Assembly: GCA_027048495.1 (NCBI GenBank)
Contig: JALTWS010000029.1
Span: 1 to 44,320, forward strand
Direction of reading: 5' to 3'
From: Candidatus Azambacteria bacterium
GTDB lineage: Bacteria > Patescibacteriota > Minisyncoccia > GWC2-36-17 > M10-OD1-4
DNA length: 44,320 nucleotides
Shown here: positions 1 through 10,300 of the stretch, one piece after another
Layout: every line of letters begins with the position of its first letter
Numbering within the stretch: position 1 is the stretch's first letter
Program-made: the position numbers and the translations under genes
The notes under the pieces: model-generated
What the model was told of the DNA's origin: nothing
Databases searched by the model: none
What the model saw: the letters and a program-made list of their open reading frames with translations, nothing else

Positions 1-194
1 AAATTAAATTTATTTTATTTTGCAAGATAGAACTGAAATATGCTATTATTTCATTAAACATTATTTATAGTATTTATTGAAAGAATACTAATATTATTGA
101 TTTTATTAAGTAAATATTAAATTATTTTAATTTTAACTTTAGTATTATATATGTTTAAATTTATAAAAGTTTGTGTATGATTTGATTAATAATT
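1..194. other. Very AT-rich upstream region of the defence-like operon
   Basis: This stretch is more than 85% A+T by eye and holds no convincing gene. It must contain the promoter of the operon that starts at 195, because all five downstream genes are tightly packed. A TATATATG-like −10 around 147-154 is possible, but I see no clear −35 box and no Shine-Dalgarno sequence before the ATG at 195. Confidence 0.5.
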
Positions 195-3100
195 ATGGTA
201 GCAATTACAAACTTAGGTAAAAATACATTATCGGCAAAATTGAGAACAATTTTGCCAAAATGTGACCGAATAGATGCAATTGTCGGATATTTTTATTTTT
301 CCGGTTTTCAAGAAATTTATAAGGAATTGCAAGACAAGCGAATTCGTATTTTAGTTGGAATGAATATTGATGAAAAGATTTTAAAACAGATTGCAAATTT
401 AAAGGAATTAAATTTTGATGACCCTCTGATATCGCAAGGTTCGGTTTCACGTTCTGGTGCATTTGAGGAATATATTAAAAACTTTGCAATTATTTTTAAC
501 GATACAGATGAGTTTGATAATGAAGAATCCATTAGGGCATTTAAGGTATTTTTAAATAAAATTAAAGATGGAACCTTGGAAATAAAAAAAACACCCGAAC
601 CAAACCATGCCAAAAACTATATCTTTCATTTTAAGCCGGAGTATCAAAATAATGGAGAGACTCCTGGTGTGGTTATCGTTGGATCCAGTAATTTATCTCT
701 TGCAGGGCTGGAAGGGCAAAAAGAGCGGAACCGTCTTTTAGAGGAGAAGCATTATTACGAGGAAGACGTACAAAACTTTGAGCGTGAATGGAATAACCCA
801 GACAACATTCTTATTACCGATATCTCTGTGGCTGATTACTTTATCAAAGAGCTTAAAAAGAAGATTTGGTTATATCAATTGCCGGATCCTCTTTTGCTTT
901 ACTATCGTGTTTTGGATGAATATTTTTCCATTGAGGAAATAGAGGGTGTCAAAATGCCGAGTGAAATTACCGGTGGTAAGTTTACCGACTTAAAATATCA
1001 GCGTGATGCAATTGAGATGGGTATTGATCGCATCAAGCGTTTTGGTGGTGTGATTGTAGCAGATGTGGTGGGATTGGGTAAATCTATCATAGCTTCTACA
1101 ATTGCACATAATCTCGGTATGAGGGCGATTATCATCGCCCCTCCACATCTTAAAACACAATGGGAAGATTACCGTGCCGAATTTCAGTTTGATGCTTTTG
1201 TATATAGTACTGGGAAAATAGCCGAAGCATTAAAGCGACATGGTAATACAAAACAAAAATTGTTAATTATTCTCGATGAGGCGCACAAACATCGCAATGA
1301 AGATACTGAAAATTATAAGCTCTTGCACCAGCTCTGTGCCGGCAATAATGTTATGGCACTTTCCGCTACACCATTTAACAATGATCCAAAAGATATCTAT
1401 GCGCTTATTAAACTTTTTACCACGCCAGGTAAGTCAACTATTAAGACAGTGGAAAATCTTAGTATCTCATTTAACGAGCTGTTCACGCGTTACAAGAAAG
1501 CTCGTCGTGACTTGCGTAATGTTTCCTCTGGGAAGGAGCTGGAAAATATAAATAGGGAGATGCGTGCTATTGCTGATACTCTGCGGATGATGATTGAACC
1601 GCTGGTGATTCGTCGTTCAAGGCTTGATTTAGCGGAGATAGATGATTATCGGGAAGATTTAGAACGACAGAATATTGAATTTGCGGATGTGGAGGAGCCG
1701 AAATCTTTGGAGTATGATCTGGGAGATTTAACTGGGCTGTATCTTGATACACTGGAACAAATTTCTCCGGAAGATGAAATACCAAAAGGTCAGACTTTTG
1801 ATGGTGTGCGTTATAAGCCGGCTTCATACATCAAAGGAGATTCCAAGTTTATTGAAAAATTATGGCAGGAGGCAGAAGGAGATGAGGAAGAAGCAAAGAG
1901 CGCCAAACAAAAATTACAACAAATTACCCAAGCACAGATAAACGTGGCTAAGTTTATGCGACGTTTGCTTGTGCGTCGTTTTGAGAGTTCGGTTGATGCT
2001 TTTCGAATCTCTCTAGATAATATGATTAACTCATCTCAGTTAATGCTGGATTGGTACCTAAAACACGGAGAAGTGCCGATTTACAAGAAGGGTGACTTAC
2101 CGTCTCCGGAGGATTTGAAAAATATGGAGCCGGATGAAGCAAAAGCAACACTTGATAATCTTGAAGGTAAGGGGCTCATACGCGTCCCCGCAACCGAGAT
2201 TAACCCAAAGTTTAAAGCTGACTTAGAGGCAGATATACAACTCTTGCAAGAGATTAAGCAAAAATGGGAAGGTGTTGCTGATCCCAAATTTGAACATTTT
2301 GTGGAGCAGTTGCGTGCCTTACTCAAGGAAAATAAGAAACGCAAGATTATCGCATTTACCGAGTTTGCTGATACGGCTGAATATGTTTACAGAAGGATAT
2401 GTGTGGAACATGGAGACATGAGGGTGTTTAAATACACTGCCGCTGATGCCGGTGAGCGAAATAAGCAAATCATCAAAGAAAACTTTGATGCCGGGCTGGA
2501 TGAAAAATTACAAAAAGACGATTTTGATATTTTGATTGCTACAGATGCAATTTCTGAAGGGTTTAACCTGCATCGTGCTGGTGTGATTATTAACTATGAT
2601 ATTCCCTACAACCCTACGCGAGTAATTCAGCGAGTGGGGCGTATCAACCGTATCAATAAAAAAGTTTTTGACGAATTGTACATTTTTAATTTCTTTCCAA
2701 CTTTTACCGGCGAGATGGAAGTTAAAACCAAAACCATCGCGGTATTTAAGAAAAAAATCATAGACGCTTTACTTGGTGATGACACAAAAATATTTACCGA
2801 GGATGAAGAACTGCAAAACTTTTTTGCCAAGCAGTATAAAGAAGAAAAAGATAGACATGATGGTAGAACATGGGATTCCAAATATCGTAATGATTGGCAT
2901 AAAATCAGGCATAATGAAGAAATAATGAAACAGGTACGCGCTATTCCGCATCGCGTGCGCATTGCCAGAAAATCAAATGTAGAAGGTGTTTTAGTGTTTG
3001 CCAAAAAGGGTGATAGTTTTGTCTTTGCTTTTGGTAAGACTCCAGGGGAAGTGGAAATTATTTCACCAGAAGTGGCACTCGAGCTTTTTAATGGTGAAAT

Positions 3101-3500
3101 TGATAAAAACGAAAAAGCTGCTGAGACTGATATGAATTTTGACCCAATATATCAAGTCGTTAAGCGTCATATTTTTAAAGACAATACCATTGCGCCGACA
3201 AAGACGAGTAAAAACAGGCAAGAGGCGCTTGGAAAGGTGCGTCTTCTTGGGCAGAGTTTTGCTCCCGCACGTGAATATGCCAAAGATGTAGAAAAAATAA
3301 TCAAGGAATTGGACGCTCTGCCGGTGGCGACGTTGAAAGATATAACAAAACTTGAGATTAAAAAAGACCCAGAGGCGGCATTTGAGGAAATGCAAAAACT
3401 TGTCTCGCGTGAATACATTGAAAAACTATTGATAACGGCTGACCGCGCGGGAGAAAATGGCCAACTAGTGCTGTTGTCCGAAGAGCTTATTAAACAATAA
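195..3500 (+). CDS. PLD-nuclease/SNF2-type helicase fusion (anti-phage or restriction-type)
   Basis: This is a 1101-residue DNA-dependent ATPase with an N-terminal phospholipase-D-like domain. The PLD part shows H138-x-K140 followed by GSSN at 163-166, the layout of one HKD half-site; the usual Asp is not obvious, so it may act as a dimer or be weakened. The helicase core follows: Walker A around GLGKS (K296), DEAH at 361-364, and a C-terminal RecA lobe with the QRVGR motif near 812. PLD nucleases fused to SNF2 translocases are known from restriction and DISARM-like loci, so the likely role is translocation-coupled cleavage of foreign DNA. It is the first gene of a five-gene operon, and the methyltransferase gene starts 2 bp after its stop. 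Arginine is mostly CGN-coded, unlike the housekeeping genes of this window, which suggests transfer. The domain assignment is firm; the biological role is inference. Confidence 0.9.
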   Translation: MVAITNLGKNTLSAKLRTILPKCDRIDAIVGYFYFSGFQEIYKELQDKRIRILVGMNIDEKILKQIANLKELNFDDPLISQGSVSRSGAFEEYIKNFAIIFNDTDEFDNEESIRAFKVFLNKIKDGTLEIKKTPEPNHAKNYIFHFKPEYQNNGETPGVVIVGSSNLSLAGLEGQKERNRLLEEKHYYEEDVQNFEREWNNPDNILITDISVADYFIKELKKKIWLYQLPDPLLLYYRVLDEYFSIEEIEGVKMPSEITGGKFTDLKYQRDAIEMGIDRIKRFGGVIVADVVGLGKSIIASTIAHNLGMRAIIIAPPHLKTQWEDYRAEFQFDAFVYSTGKIAEALKRHGNTKQKLLIILDEAHKHRNEDTENYKLLHQLCAGNNVMALSATPFNNDPKDIYALIKLFTTPGKSTIKTVENLSISFNELFTRYKKARRDLRNVSSGKELENINREMRAIADTLRMMIEPLVIRRSRLDLAEIDDYREDLERQNIEFADVEEPKSLEYDLGDLTGLYLDTLEQISPEDEIPKGQTFDGVRYKPASYIKGDSKFIEKLWQEAEGDEEEAKSAKQKLQQITQAQINVAKFMRRLLVRRFESSVDAFRISLDNMINSSQLMLDWYLKHGEVPIYKKGDLPSPEDLKNMEPDEAKATLDNLEGKGLIRVPATEINPKFKADLEADIQLLQEIKQKWEGVADPKFEHFVEQLRALLKENKKRKIIAFTEFADTAEYVYRRICVEHGDMRVFKYTAADAGERNKQIIKENFDAGLDEKLQKDDFDILIATDAISEGFNLHRAGVIINYDIPYNPTRVIQRVGRINRINKKVFDELYIFNFFPTFTGEMEVKTKTIAVFKKKIIDALLGDDTKIFTEDEELQNFFAKQYKEEKDRHDGRTWDSKYRNDWHKIRHNEEIMKQVRAIPHRVRIARKSNVEGVLVFAKKGDSFVFAFGKTPGEVEIISPEVALELFNGEIDKNEKAAETDMNFDPIYQVVKRHIFKDNTIAPTKTSKNRQEALGKVRLLGQSFAPAREYAKDVEKIIKELDALPVATLKDITKLEIKKDPEAAFEEMQKLVSREYIEKLLITADRAGENGQLVLLSEELIKQ

Positions 3501-3502
3501 AT

Positions 3503-6500
3503 ATGTCGGAAATAGAACCAACATTTTTTCAAGAACCATATCAAAGAGAAAAATTTTTGACCTTTTTGGTGTCGTTTTTGCCTGAAGATTTTTCTATTAA
3601 AGAAGAAGATTTTTATAAACCTGATAAATACAAAACCATCACTGATTCTTATCGTATCGGTCAAGTTCCAAGCTTGGATTTAAGTGTTATTGAAATTACA
3701 CATAATACCAAAGATGCACGTATTGCGATCGCTACCGATGCTTTTAAATTAATGGCGGACAATTGGATACATCGGGCTTTGATTATATTTAAAAATGACA
3801 CAGACAATTACCGTTTTTCGTACCTTACTATTAAACTTGACGAAAACAGTAAAGGAAAAGTTGTACATACTTACTCAAATCCGCGTCGTTATTCTTTTTT
3901 CTTGGGGGCGGATGCAAAAATAAACACTCCATATCAACAACTTATTAAAAGTGGAAGGGTAAAAGATATAGACGATCTCCAGAATCGCTTTTCTCTTGAA
4001 GTAGTTAATAAAGAATTTTATAAACAGCTTGTCGGGTTCTTTAATGAATTGGTGAAAAAAGAGACAGGCGCGATGCAACTTCCCGAAGAGCAGAACGATG
4101 ATGTTCGCAAGCATTTTGTGGTGCGTCTCATAGGACGAATCATCTTCACTTGGTTTTTGAAACAAAAGTCCTCGCCCAAAGGGCAATTGGTGCCGGATGA
4201 AATTCTTTCATCAAAGGCGGTAGCTGCAGAAAAATATGTTGGTGGATATTATCATGATCGTTTAGAGCGACTCTTCTTTGAGCTTTTAAATACACCGATT
4301 GATAGACGAAATTTACGCAATGATTTGTTTGACCTTGTTCCATACCTTAACGGAGGACTTTTTTCACCACATAGCGATGATTTTTATAAACTCAATCAAA
4401 ATACCGGCTATTCCGAATACCTCAATACCCTTAAAATTTCCGATGATTGGTTTGCTCGTTTTTTTGAATTTTTAGAGACGTATAACTTTACCATTGATGA
4501 AAACACCGCTTTTGATCAAGATCTTTCCATTGACCCGGAAATGCTTGGCCGTATTTTTGAAAATCTCTTGGCTGAAATTGATGAGGATACCGGCGAAAGT
4601 GCCCGGAAGGCAACCGGAAGCTTTTATACACCGCGCGAGATTGTAGAATATATGGTGGATGAGTCGCTTTTAGCATATTTTAAAGAAAAAACAGATATCG
4701 CTGAGGATAAATTAAAAGCACTCATTAGTTACGACCGTGATGATGACAAAGAACACCCCTTGGAAGATGGTGATAAAAGAAAAATTATTGATGCAGTGGC
4801 GGAATTAAAAACTCTGGATCCGGCATGCGGTTCTGGGGCTTTCCCAATCGGAATGTTACAGAAACTTGTTTATATTTTATATGTGGTGGATGAAGAAGGT
4901 GTTTTATGGCGAGCAAAACGGCTTGAGAATGTGGCGCCGATTTACCGGCAAAGCATAGAGGCGGAGTTTGACTCACAAACAAAAAACTATATCCGTAAAA
5001 TAGAGCTGATTGAAAAATCAATTTATGGTGTTGACATACAGCCGATTGCCACAGAAGTTGCTCGCTTGCGGACATTCCTTACACTCATTGTTGACGAAGA
5101 AATAAACGACAACAAAGAAAATCGTGGCATCAAACCGTTGCCGAATCTGGAATTTAAATTTGTCTCCGCCAACACTTTGATTCCACTACCAGAGAGCAAT
5201 AGCCAGACTTTATTTGATGACAAAGAAGGGATTAAAAAACTTTCGGAAATTATGGCAGAATACTTTAGCAGTAGAGACAAAGAATCAGTAAAAGTAAAAT
5301 TCCAGCAAGTCCAGAAACAAATATTCCAACACATGATTCAAATCGGCCACGCAGCTGACCTAACTCAAAAACTTGCAACATGGGACCCATTTTCTGACGA
5401 AAGTGTGGGTTGGTTTGACCCCAAATGGATGTTTGGTGTTGAGGATGGTTTTGATATTGTCATCGGCAATCCGCCGTATGTGAGTTTGGAAAAAATAAAG
5501 GAAAATAAAGATATATATAAAGAGTATTACAGTGTCTTTGCGCCTCGTGGAGATTTGTATACTCTCTTTTACGAAAGGGGGCTGCAACTTGCCAGAAATA
5601 ACGGCTATTTAATTTACATAACCTCCAACAAATGGATGCGTGCCGGCTATGGTGAAAAATTACGCGGGTATTTTGCAGAGAAAAACCCACTCAAACTGAT
5701 TGATTTTGGTGGATTTAAAGTATTTGAAAGCGCCACAGTGGATACAAACATTTTACTGATCCAAAATACGCCAAACCGAAATCACCTGGAAGCTTGCCAT
5801 TTCAAAAACGACTACAAACGAGGGCAAAGTATTGCTGAGTACTTTGAACAAAATAAAGTTGTTTTAAAAAATTTGAATAGTGATACTTGGTTTATAGGCT
5901 CACATGCAGAAATTGCGTTGAAAGAAAAAATCGAGCGCATCGGTACGCCATTAAAAGATTGGGACGTAAAAATTTACCGTGGTATTTTAACGGGTTTTAA
6001 CGAGGCGTTTATTATTGATGAAGCTGTTAGGTTAAAGCTGATTGCCGAAGATCCTAAAAGTGAAGAGATTATCAAGCCACTTTTGCGTGGGCGTGATATT
6101 AAGCGGTATGGATATGAGTGGAAGGGGTTGTATTTGATAAATACTCACAATGGGTATATAGATGAGAATGGGGATAAGGTACCGCCGATAAATGTTAAGG
6201 ACTATCCAGCGATAAAAAAGTGGTTAGATCAATATTACGAGCGTCTGAAAAAGCGTACTGATAAGGGGGTTACTCCTTACAACTTGCGTGATTGTGCCTA
6301 TCTCCAAGAATTTGAAAAGGAGAAAATAATGTGGCAGGAAATGGTACAAGAAAATAGTTTCATTTTTGATAATGATGGATTTTTCTGTAATGACACTGCC
6401 AGAATAATGACAGGTGAAAATCTTAAATTCTTGCTCGCAATTTTTAATTCAAAATTATTCTTCTTCGCTATTAAACAATTTTACGGTGGTGGTGCGTTAG

Positions 6501-6739
6501 GAGCTAAAGGGATTAGAATGAAGCACACATTTTTTGAAAAATTCCCAATTCCCGAAATCACTCCTGAAAACGCTGTAATCGCCAAGCAAATAGAGCGTCT
6601 CGTGGACAACATCCTCACCGCCAAAGTCCAAAACCCCTCCGTTGACACCTCCACCCTTGAAGATCAGATTGATGAGCTGGTGTTTGAGTTGTATGGGTTG
6701 AGCGAGGAACAAAAAGTATTAGTGAAAAACTATGAGTAA
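3503..6739 (+). CDS. Eco57I/PglX-like N6-adenine DNA methyltransferase with specificity domain
   Basis: This 1078-residue protein carries the SAM-binding motif DPACGSGAF (residues 439-447) and the catalytic NPPY (656-659) of amino-methyltransferases that make N6-methyladenine. The residues after about 800, including a GAKGIRMKH-type stretch, look like the TaqI/Eco57I target-recognition domain, so modification and sequence recognition are probably in one chain. The N-terminal 200 residues are less clear. A segment near 50-65 has a D-x-x-x-x-E pattern that could be a degenerate nuclease fold, but I do not see a complete PD-(D/E)XK motif. Size and layout match type IIG enzymes and BREX PglX proteins. 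The helicase stop lies 2 bp upstream, and the last 8 bp overlap the next gene (ATGAGTAA). It probably marks self DNA for the system. CGN arginine codons again dominate. Confidence 0.9.
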   Translation: MSEIEPTFFQEPYQREKFLTFLVSFLPEDFSIKEEDFYKPDKYKTITDSYRIGQVPSLDLSVIEITHNTKDARIAIATDAFKLMADNWIHRALIIFKNDTDNYRFSYLTIKLDENSKGKVVHTYSNPRRYSFFLGADAKINTPYQQLIKSGRVKDIDDLQNRFSLEVVNKEFYKQLVGFFNELVKKETGAMQLPEEQNDDVRKHFVVRLIGRIIFTWFLKQKSSPKGQLVPDEILSSKAVAAEKYVGGYYHDRLERLFFELLNTPIDRRNLRNDLFDLVPYLNGGLFSPHSDDFYKLNQNTGYSEYLNTLKISDDWFARFFEFLETYNFTIDENTAFDQDLSIDPEMLGRIFENLLAEIDEDTGESARKATGSFYTPREIVEYMVDESLLAYFKEKTDIAEDKLKALISYDRDDDKEHPLEDGDKRKIIDAVAELKTLDPACGSGAFPIGMLQKLVYILYVVDEEGVLWRAKRLENVAPIYRQSIEAEFDSQTKNYIRKIELIEKSIYGVDIQPIATEVARLRTFLTLIVDEEINDNKENRGIKPLPNLEFKFVSANTLIPLPESNSQTLFDDKEGIKKLSEIMAEYFSSRDKESVKVKFQQVQKQIFQHMIQIGHAADLTQKLATWDPFSDESVGWFDPKWMFGVEDGFDIVIGNPPYVSLEKIKENKDIYKEYYSVFAPRGDLYTLFYERGLQLARNNGYLIYITSNKWMRAGYGEKLRGYFAEKNPLKLIDFGGFKVFESATVDTNILLIQNTPNRNHLEACHFKNDYKRGQSIAEYFEQNKVVLKNLNSDTWFIGSHAEIALKEKIERIGTPLKDWDVKIYRGILTGFNEAFIIDEAVRLKLIAEDPKSEEIIKPLLRGRDIKRYGYEWKGLYLINTHNGYIDENGDKVPPINVKDYPAIKKWLDQYYERLKKRTDKGVTPYNLRDCAYLQEFEKEKIMWQEMVQENSFIFDNDGFFCNDTARIMTGENLKFLLAIFNSKLFFFAIKQFYGGGALGAKGIRMKHTFFEKFPIPEITPENAVIAKQIERLVDNILTAKVQNPSVDTSTLEDQIDELVFELYGLSEEQKVLVKNYE

Positions 6740-7355
6740 TTTTTATGATAATCAAATACCCAAACCTGTTGATGAAGAAGATATTAAGATTGACTTATAT
6801 TATATTGGACTGGAAGAGTTGAATTTAACTGACAAGGATATAAAGAAAATAGCCGAGTTCTTCTTTTACATGTATAGTTGTTTAAATCAGAAAAGAAAGG
6901 AAAAGAATATTGCAAAAGATGCATTATCAATGCTAAAGGGAGCTGTTTCAGCATTTGGAACAAAAAAATTCAATAATATTGAATGGCGTGAGCATTGCGC
7001 TTCCTCCATTAGAGAGATTTTTCATGGTTTCTCAAATAATGGAGATTGGACACATGACTTCCAAAAAACATTTTTTGAAAATAAAGAAATTCCAGAAAAA
7101 TTAAAACCACTTATCGAATTTACGAGGTTTTATTATGGTTATTTTAGCGGGATAGACCATCATGAGCCAAACAAGATTCTTGGTAATTTTCAATCGATAC
7201 TTTTGTGTAAAGGGGAAATTGTTGAAAGGGGGAGTGTAAAATTAGAAGATCATACTAATGATGATTTCACTAAAATTGTGCAAGATTTCTTCTCAACAGT
7301 AAAGCAAATAATTTCATTTCTAATAAGTGAAGGGAAATATAGTATAAAAAATTAA
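6732..7355 (+). CDS. Unknown 207-residue protein of the defence-like operon
   Basis: I do not recognise this protein. It is predicted mostly helical, without a signal peptide or membrane segment. The most distinctive stretch is W-R-E-H-C-A-S-S-I-R-E-I around residues 85-96, followed by an aromatic-rich segment and paired histidines (GIDHHEP, about 139-145). Charged and aromatic residues around the WREH stretch could form a nucleic-acid or partner interface, but I see no catalytic triad. The start ATG overlaps the end of the methyltransferase gene by 8 bp, and the next gene begins 2 bp after the stop, so it is translated as part of the operon. A HEPN-like role was considered, but the R-x4-6-H motif is not met. 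It could be an adaptor, inhibitor or sensor subunit. Confidence 0.8.
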   Translation: MSNFYDNQIPKPVDEEDIKIDLYYIGLEELNLTDKDIKKIAEFFFYMYSCLNQKRKEKNIAKDALSMLKGAVSAFGTKKFNNIEWREHCASSIREIFHGFSNNGDWTHDFQKTFFENKEIPEKLKPLIEFTRFYYGYFSGIDHHEPNKILGNFQSILLCKGEIVERGSVKLEDHTNDDFTKIVQDFFSTVKQIISFLISEGKYSIKN

Positions 7356-7357
7356 TT

Positions 7358-10300
7358 ATGAACCAATTAGAAATACATAAAAAAATAGATGAAATCGTAA
7401 AAAATAATCCTTCTGATGAAGTGGAGGAGGAGGTTTTAGAAATTGTTAATACAAATTTTGACGCGCGAAATTATTTCTTTTCTCAAGTTGATGAGCGGTG
7501 GGTTGAATGGCTTTGGGGGAATGGTTTTTTAGATATTTTAAAGAAACAACCGGAAGATACAACGCGATACAGTTACACAACACCGGAGATAAATTATTTG
7601 GTGAAAGTTGCGCCAAAGAAACCAGATTTCGCAGTGGATGAAATTATTTTAAACGGCGGGTTGGCGACCACGAAAGAAAACTTTAATCCGGAGCTTGTAG
7701 ATAGGATCTTGCGGCTTTGCGCGGAGTTGGATGCAAAGTACATCGTAAAAATTATTCCCAAAATTAAAGAAGAAAATTGGGTTAAGCTTATGGCGCCGTT
7801 TGGGCATTGGGGTTTTGAGTATGAAAAAATGTTTGAAGCTCTGTATAAGGCGGGGGAGTTTGATGCGGTAATTGAACTTGCTGGCGTTGTTTTGACCGTG
7901 AGAAGCGGTGACGAATTAAGCAAAGATACTTTTGATAAAAATCCTTTTTATATAAGAGATTTCTCGTACACAAAAGTATTTGAATATTTGGAGAAAATAG
8001 AAGGTAAGCGTGGAGAGAAAGTGCTGGGATTGTTAACCAGTGTCATAAGAGAAATCGCGAATTTGGGAGAAGATGCCAAAGATTCGGTCTTTGCAAAAGA
8101 GGATATATTTTATTTGTGGGATGTAGACTTTTTTAAGGATGAATATACAGAAACAGAGCATAGAAGCTATAAGGATAGCGTGAAAGATTTGATGTTGTTT
8201 ACCGCTAAGGTTCTAAAAGATTTAATTAAAAAGGAGTGTGATAAAGATGATAAGGGTGGTGTAAAAAAGATTTTTGATGACTATATTGGGGGCTTTGATG
8301 ATGAGAAAGCAATATTGCCTGATACACGCATGACTTGGCAATTGCGCTTATTTGTATTGAGTTTGTGTCCGGAGGTGTTTAAAGATGAAATCAAAAAATC
8401 TTTGTTTAGATTGTTTGATGATGAAAATGAAAAAATAAATTTTGAAGTAAAAGGTGGGGCTGAATATGAGAGGTTACTGAAAAAATGTTTTTTTGTGTTA
8501 TCTTCAGAAGATCAAAAGCGATACAAGAAAAGAGCTGAGGAGCTATTTATACTTGAGTGTGAAGGAAAAACTGAAGAACAGCAAGAATACAGAAAACATT
8601 CCGGCGCTAGAATTTTTTGTTTGATTGGTGAAAAAGAGAAAGCAATGGAAGTTTTTGGAGTAAATTGCGATGAGATTGAAACTGAGCCGAGCACTTCAAT
8701 TAAAGTGGGTGAGGCAGGTTTTGTAGTTTCGCAATCACCTGTTCCTCAAGAAGAATTTGATAAAAAGACCATTGATGAGATTATAGAGCTTTTGCAGGGT
8801 GAATGGACGCCAAAGAAGCTAAATGAACAAAATGAAAATCAAGATTTTCATAGACCACAAAATGCTGAAGGTGTTGGCAATTTAATTGAAAATGGTGTTT
8901 TTAATAGATTTGAGAAATTTATAAAAAATGCAGAAAAATTTTTTGATAAAGATAAAATAGATGCGCATTATACTTATGCATTTTTACGTGGCGTACAAGA
9001 GGCGCTTAAAAAAGGCAAGAGGGTTGGTAGTGATGATTGGCAAGGGCTCGTAAGTTTGCTGAAAAATCTTGTAGATGCAGGTTTAAAAGGGGGTAAAAGA
9101 GAAGAAGGATTTTATGATACATGGCTAGCAAATTGGGAATCTGTTTATCGTGCAACGGCTGATGTTTTGCAGGGGTTGCTAAGTGAAGAGAATAAGGAAA
9201 TTGTAATTGGTGATTTTGGAAAATATCGGGACGATTTTCTGCACATTTTAGAGGTTTTACTTAACTACGAAGATCCAAAACCAAGTGATGAAGTGTCCGA
9301 GACGGCCAAGTCAAAAATTTCAGATGGTGGTGGGGGGAATATGGTAATAAGTGACCCTTATTCAATTGCAATAAATAGTGTGAAGGGAAGAGCTTTTCAA
9401 GCATTTTTGATGTTTGTTTATCAGGATGGAAAAGAATTGAAAGGTGAAAAGGTTAAAATTAAAGATGATGTAAAAAGTTTATATGAAGAAATATTAAGCA
9501 CTGAAAATACAAGGGCGATGATGTTTATGCACGGACATCATTTACCCACATTTTATTTTCGAGATGCAAGTTGGACAAAAGATAAATTAATTTCTTTTGT
9601 GTTTGAAAGTAGTAGCGCTGATTTAGCGCTTGCAGGAGCAGAAGGGTATTTATCGCAAAGTTTGTATAAAGAGATGTTTGAAGACGCGCATATTCGGAAA
9701 TTGTATGAGAAGTGGATTGACCTTAAGGATACACAGTATACCAATGGACAAAAACATTGGAAAAACATAGATGAGGCATTGGCTATCCACCTTGCGCTTG
9801 CTTTTATCCATTTTGGATTAGATGTGGATGTAGGGGGAGGATTTAAAGATGATTTGTTAAAGAAGTTTTGGGAAACTGAAAATCCTAATAATAAAACAAG
9901 ATATCATGAGTTTATATCGTTTATAGGTAGGAGTGTTTTAACAAAAGATCAAGTGAGCGATGAGTGGCTAGAGAAAAATGATATAGATAAAGAGAAGTTC
10001 GTTAGGTTTTGGGATTGGGTTCTTGGCAATAAGAAAATTAAAGATCCGGAGATTTTTAGCGGGTTTGGTTTTTGGATAAATCCAGAAAAAGAAATTATAA
10101 AAGATGAAATTTTAGCTGTTAAGTTAATTAAAACTCTTGAAAAATCAAAGGGAAGATTTGATTGGGATTATGGATTTATAAGAAGGTTGCCTGTTTTAGC
10201 TGATATCGCTCCAGAAGAGACATTAAAAATTATTAAGGCTTATTTACTTGATGAAAATAATAAATTAATAGATTATAAATCAAGGATTCCTATTCACGAA

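Noticed and set aside
3725-3732. GCGATCGC, the cyanobacterial HIP1 sequence
   Set aside because: It lies inside the methylase coding region, occurs once and lacks symmetric flanks, so it is not linked to the CGATCG palindromes.
6984-7030. HEPN RNase motif in the 207-residue protein
   Set aside because: The spacing R-x3-H does not meet the R-x4-6-H pattern, and no paired acidic residue is evident.
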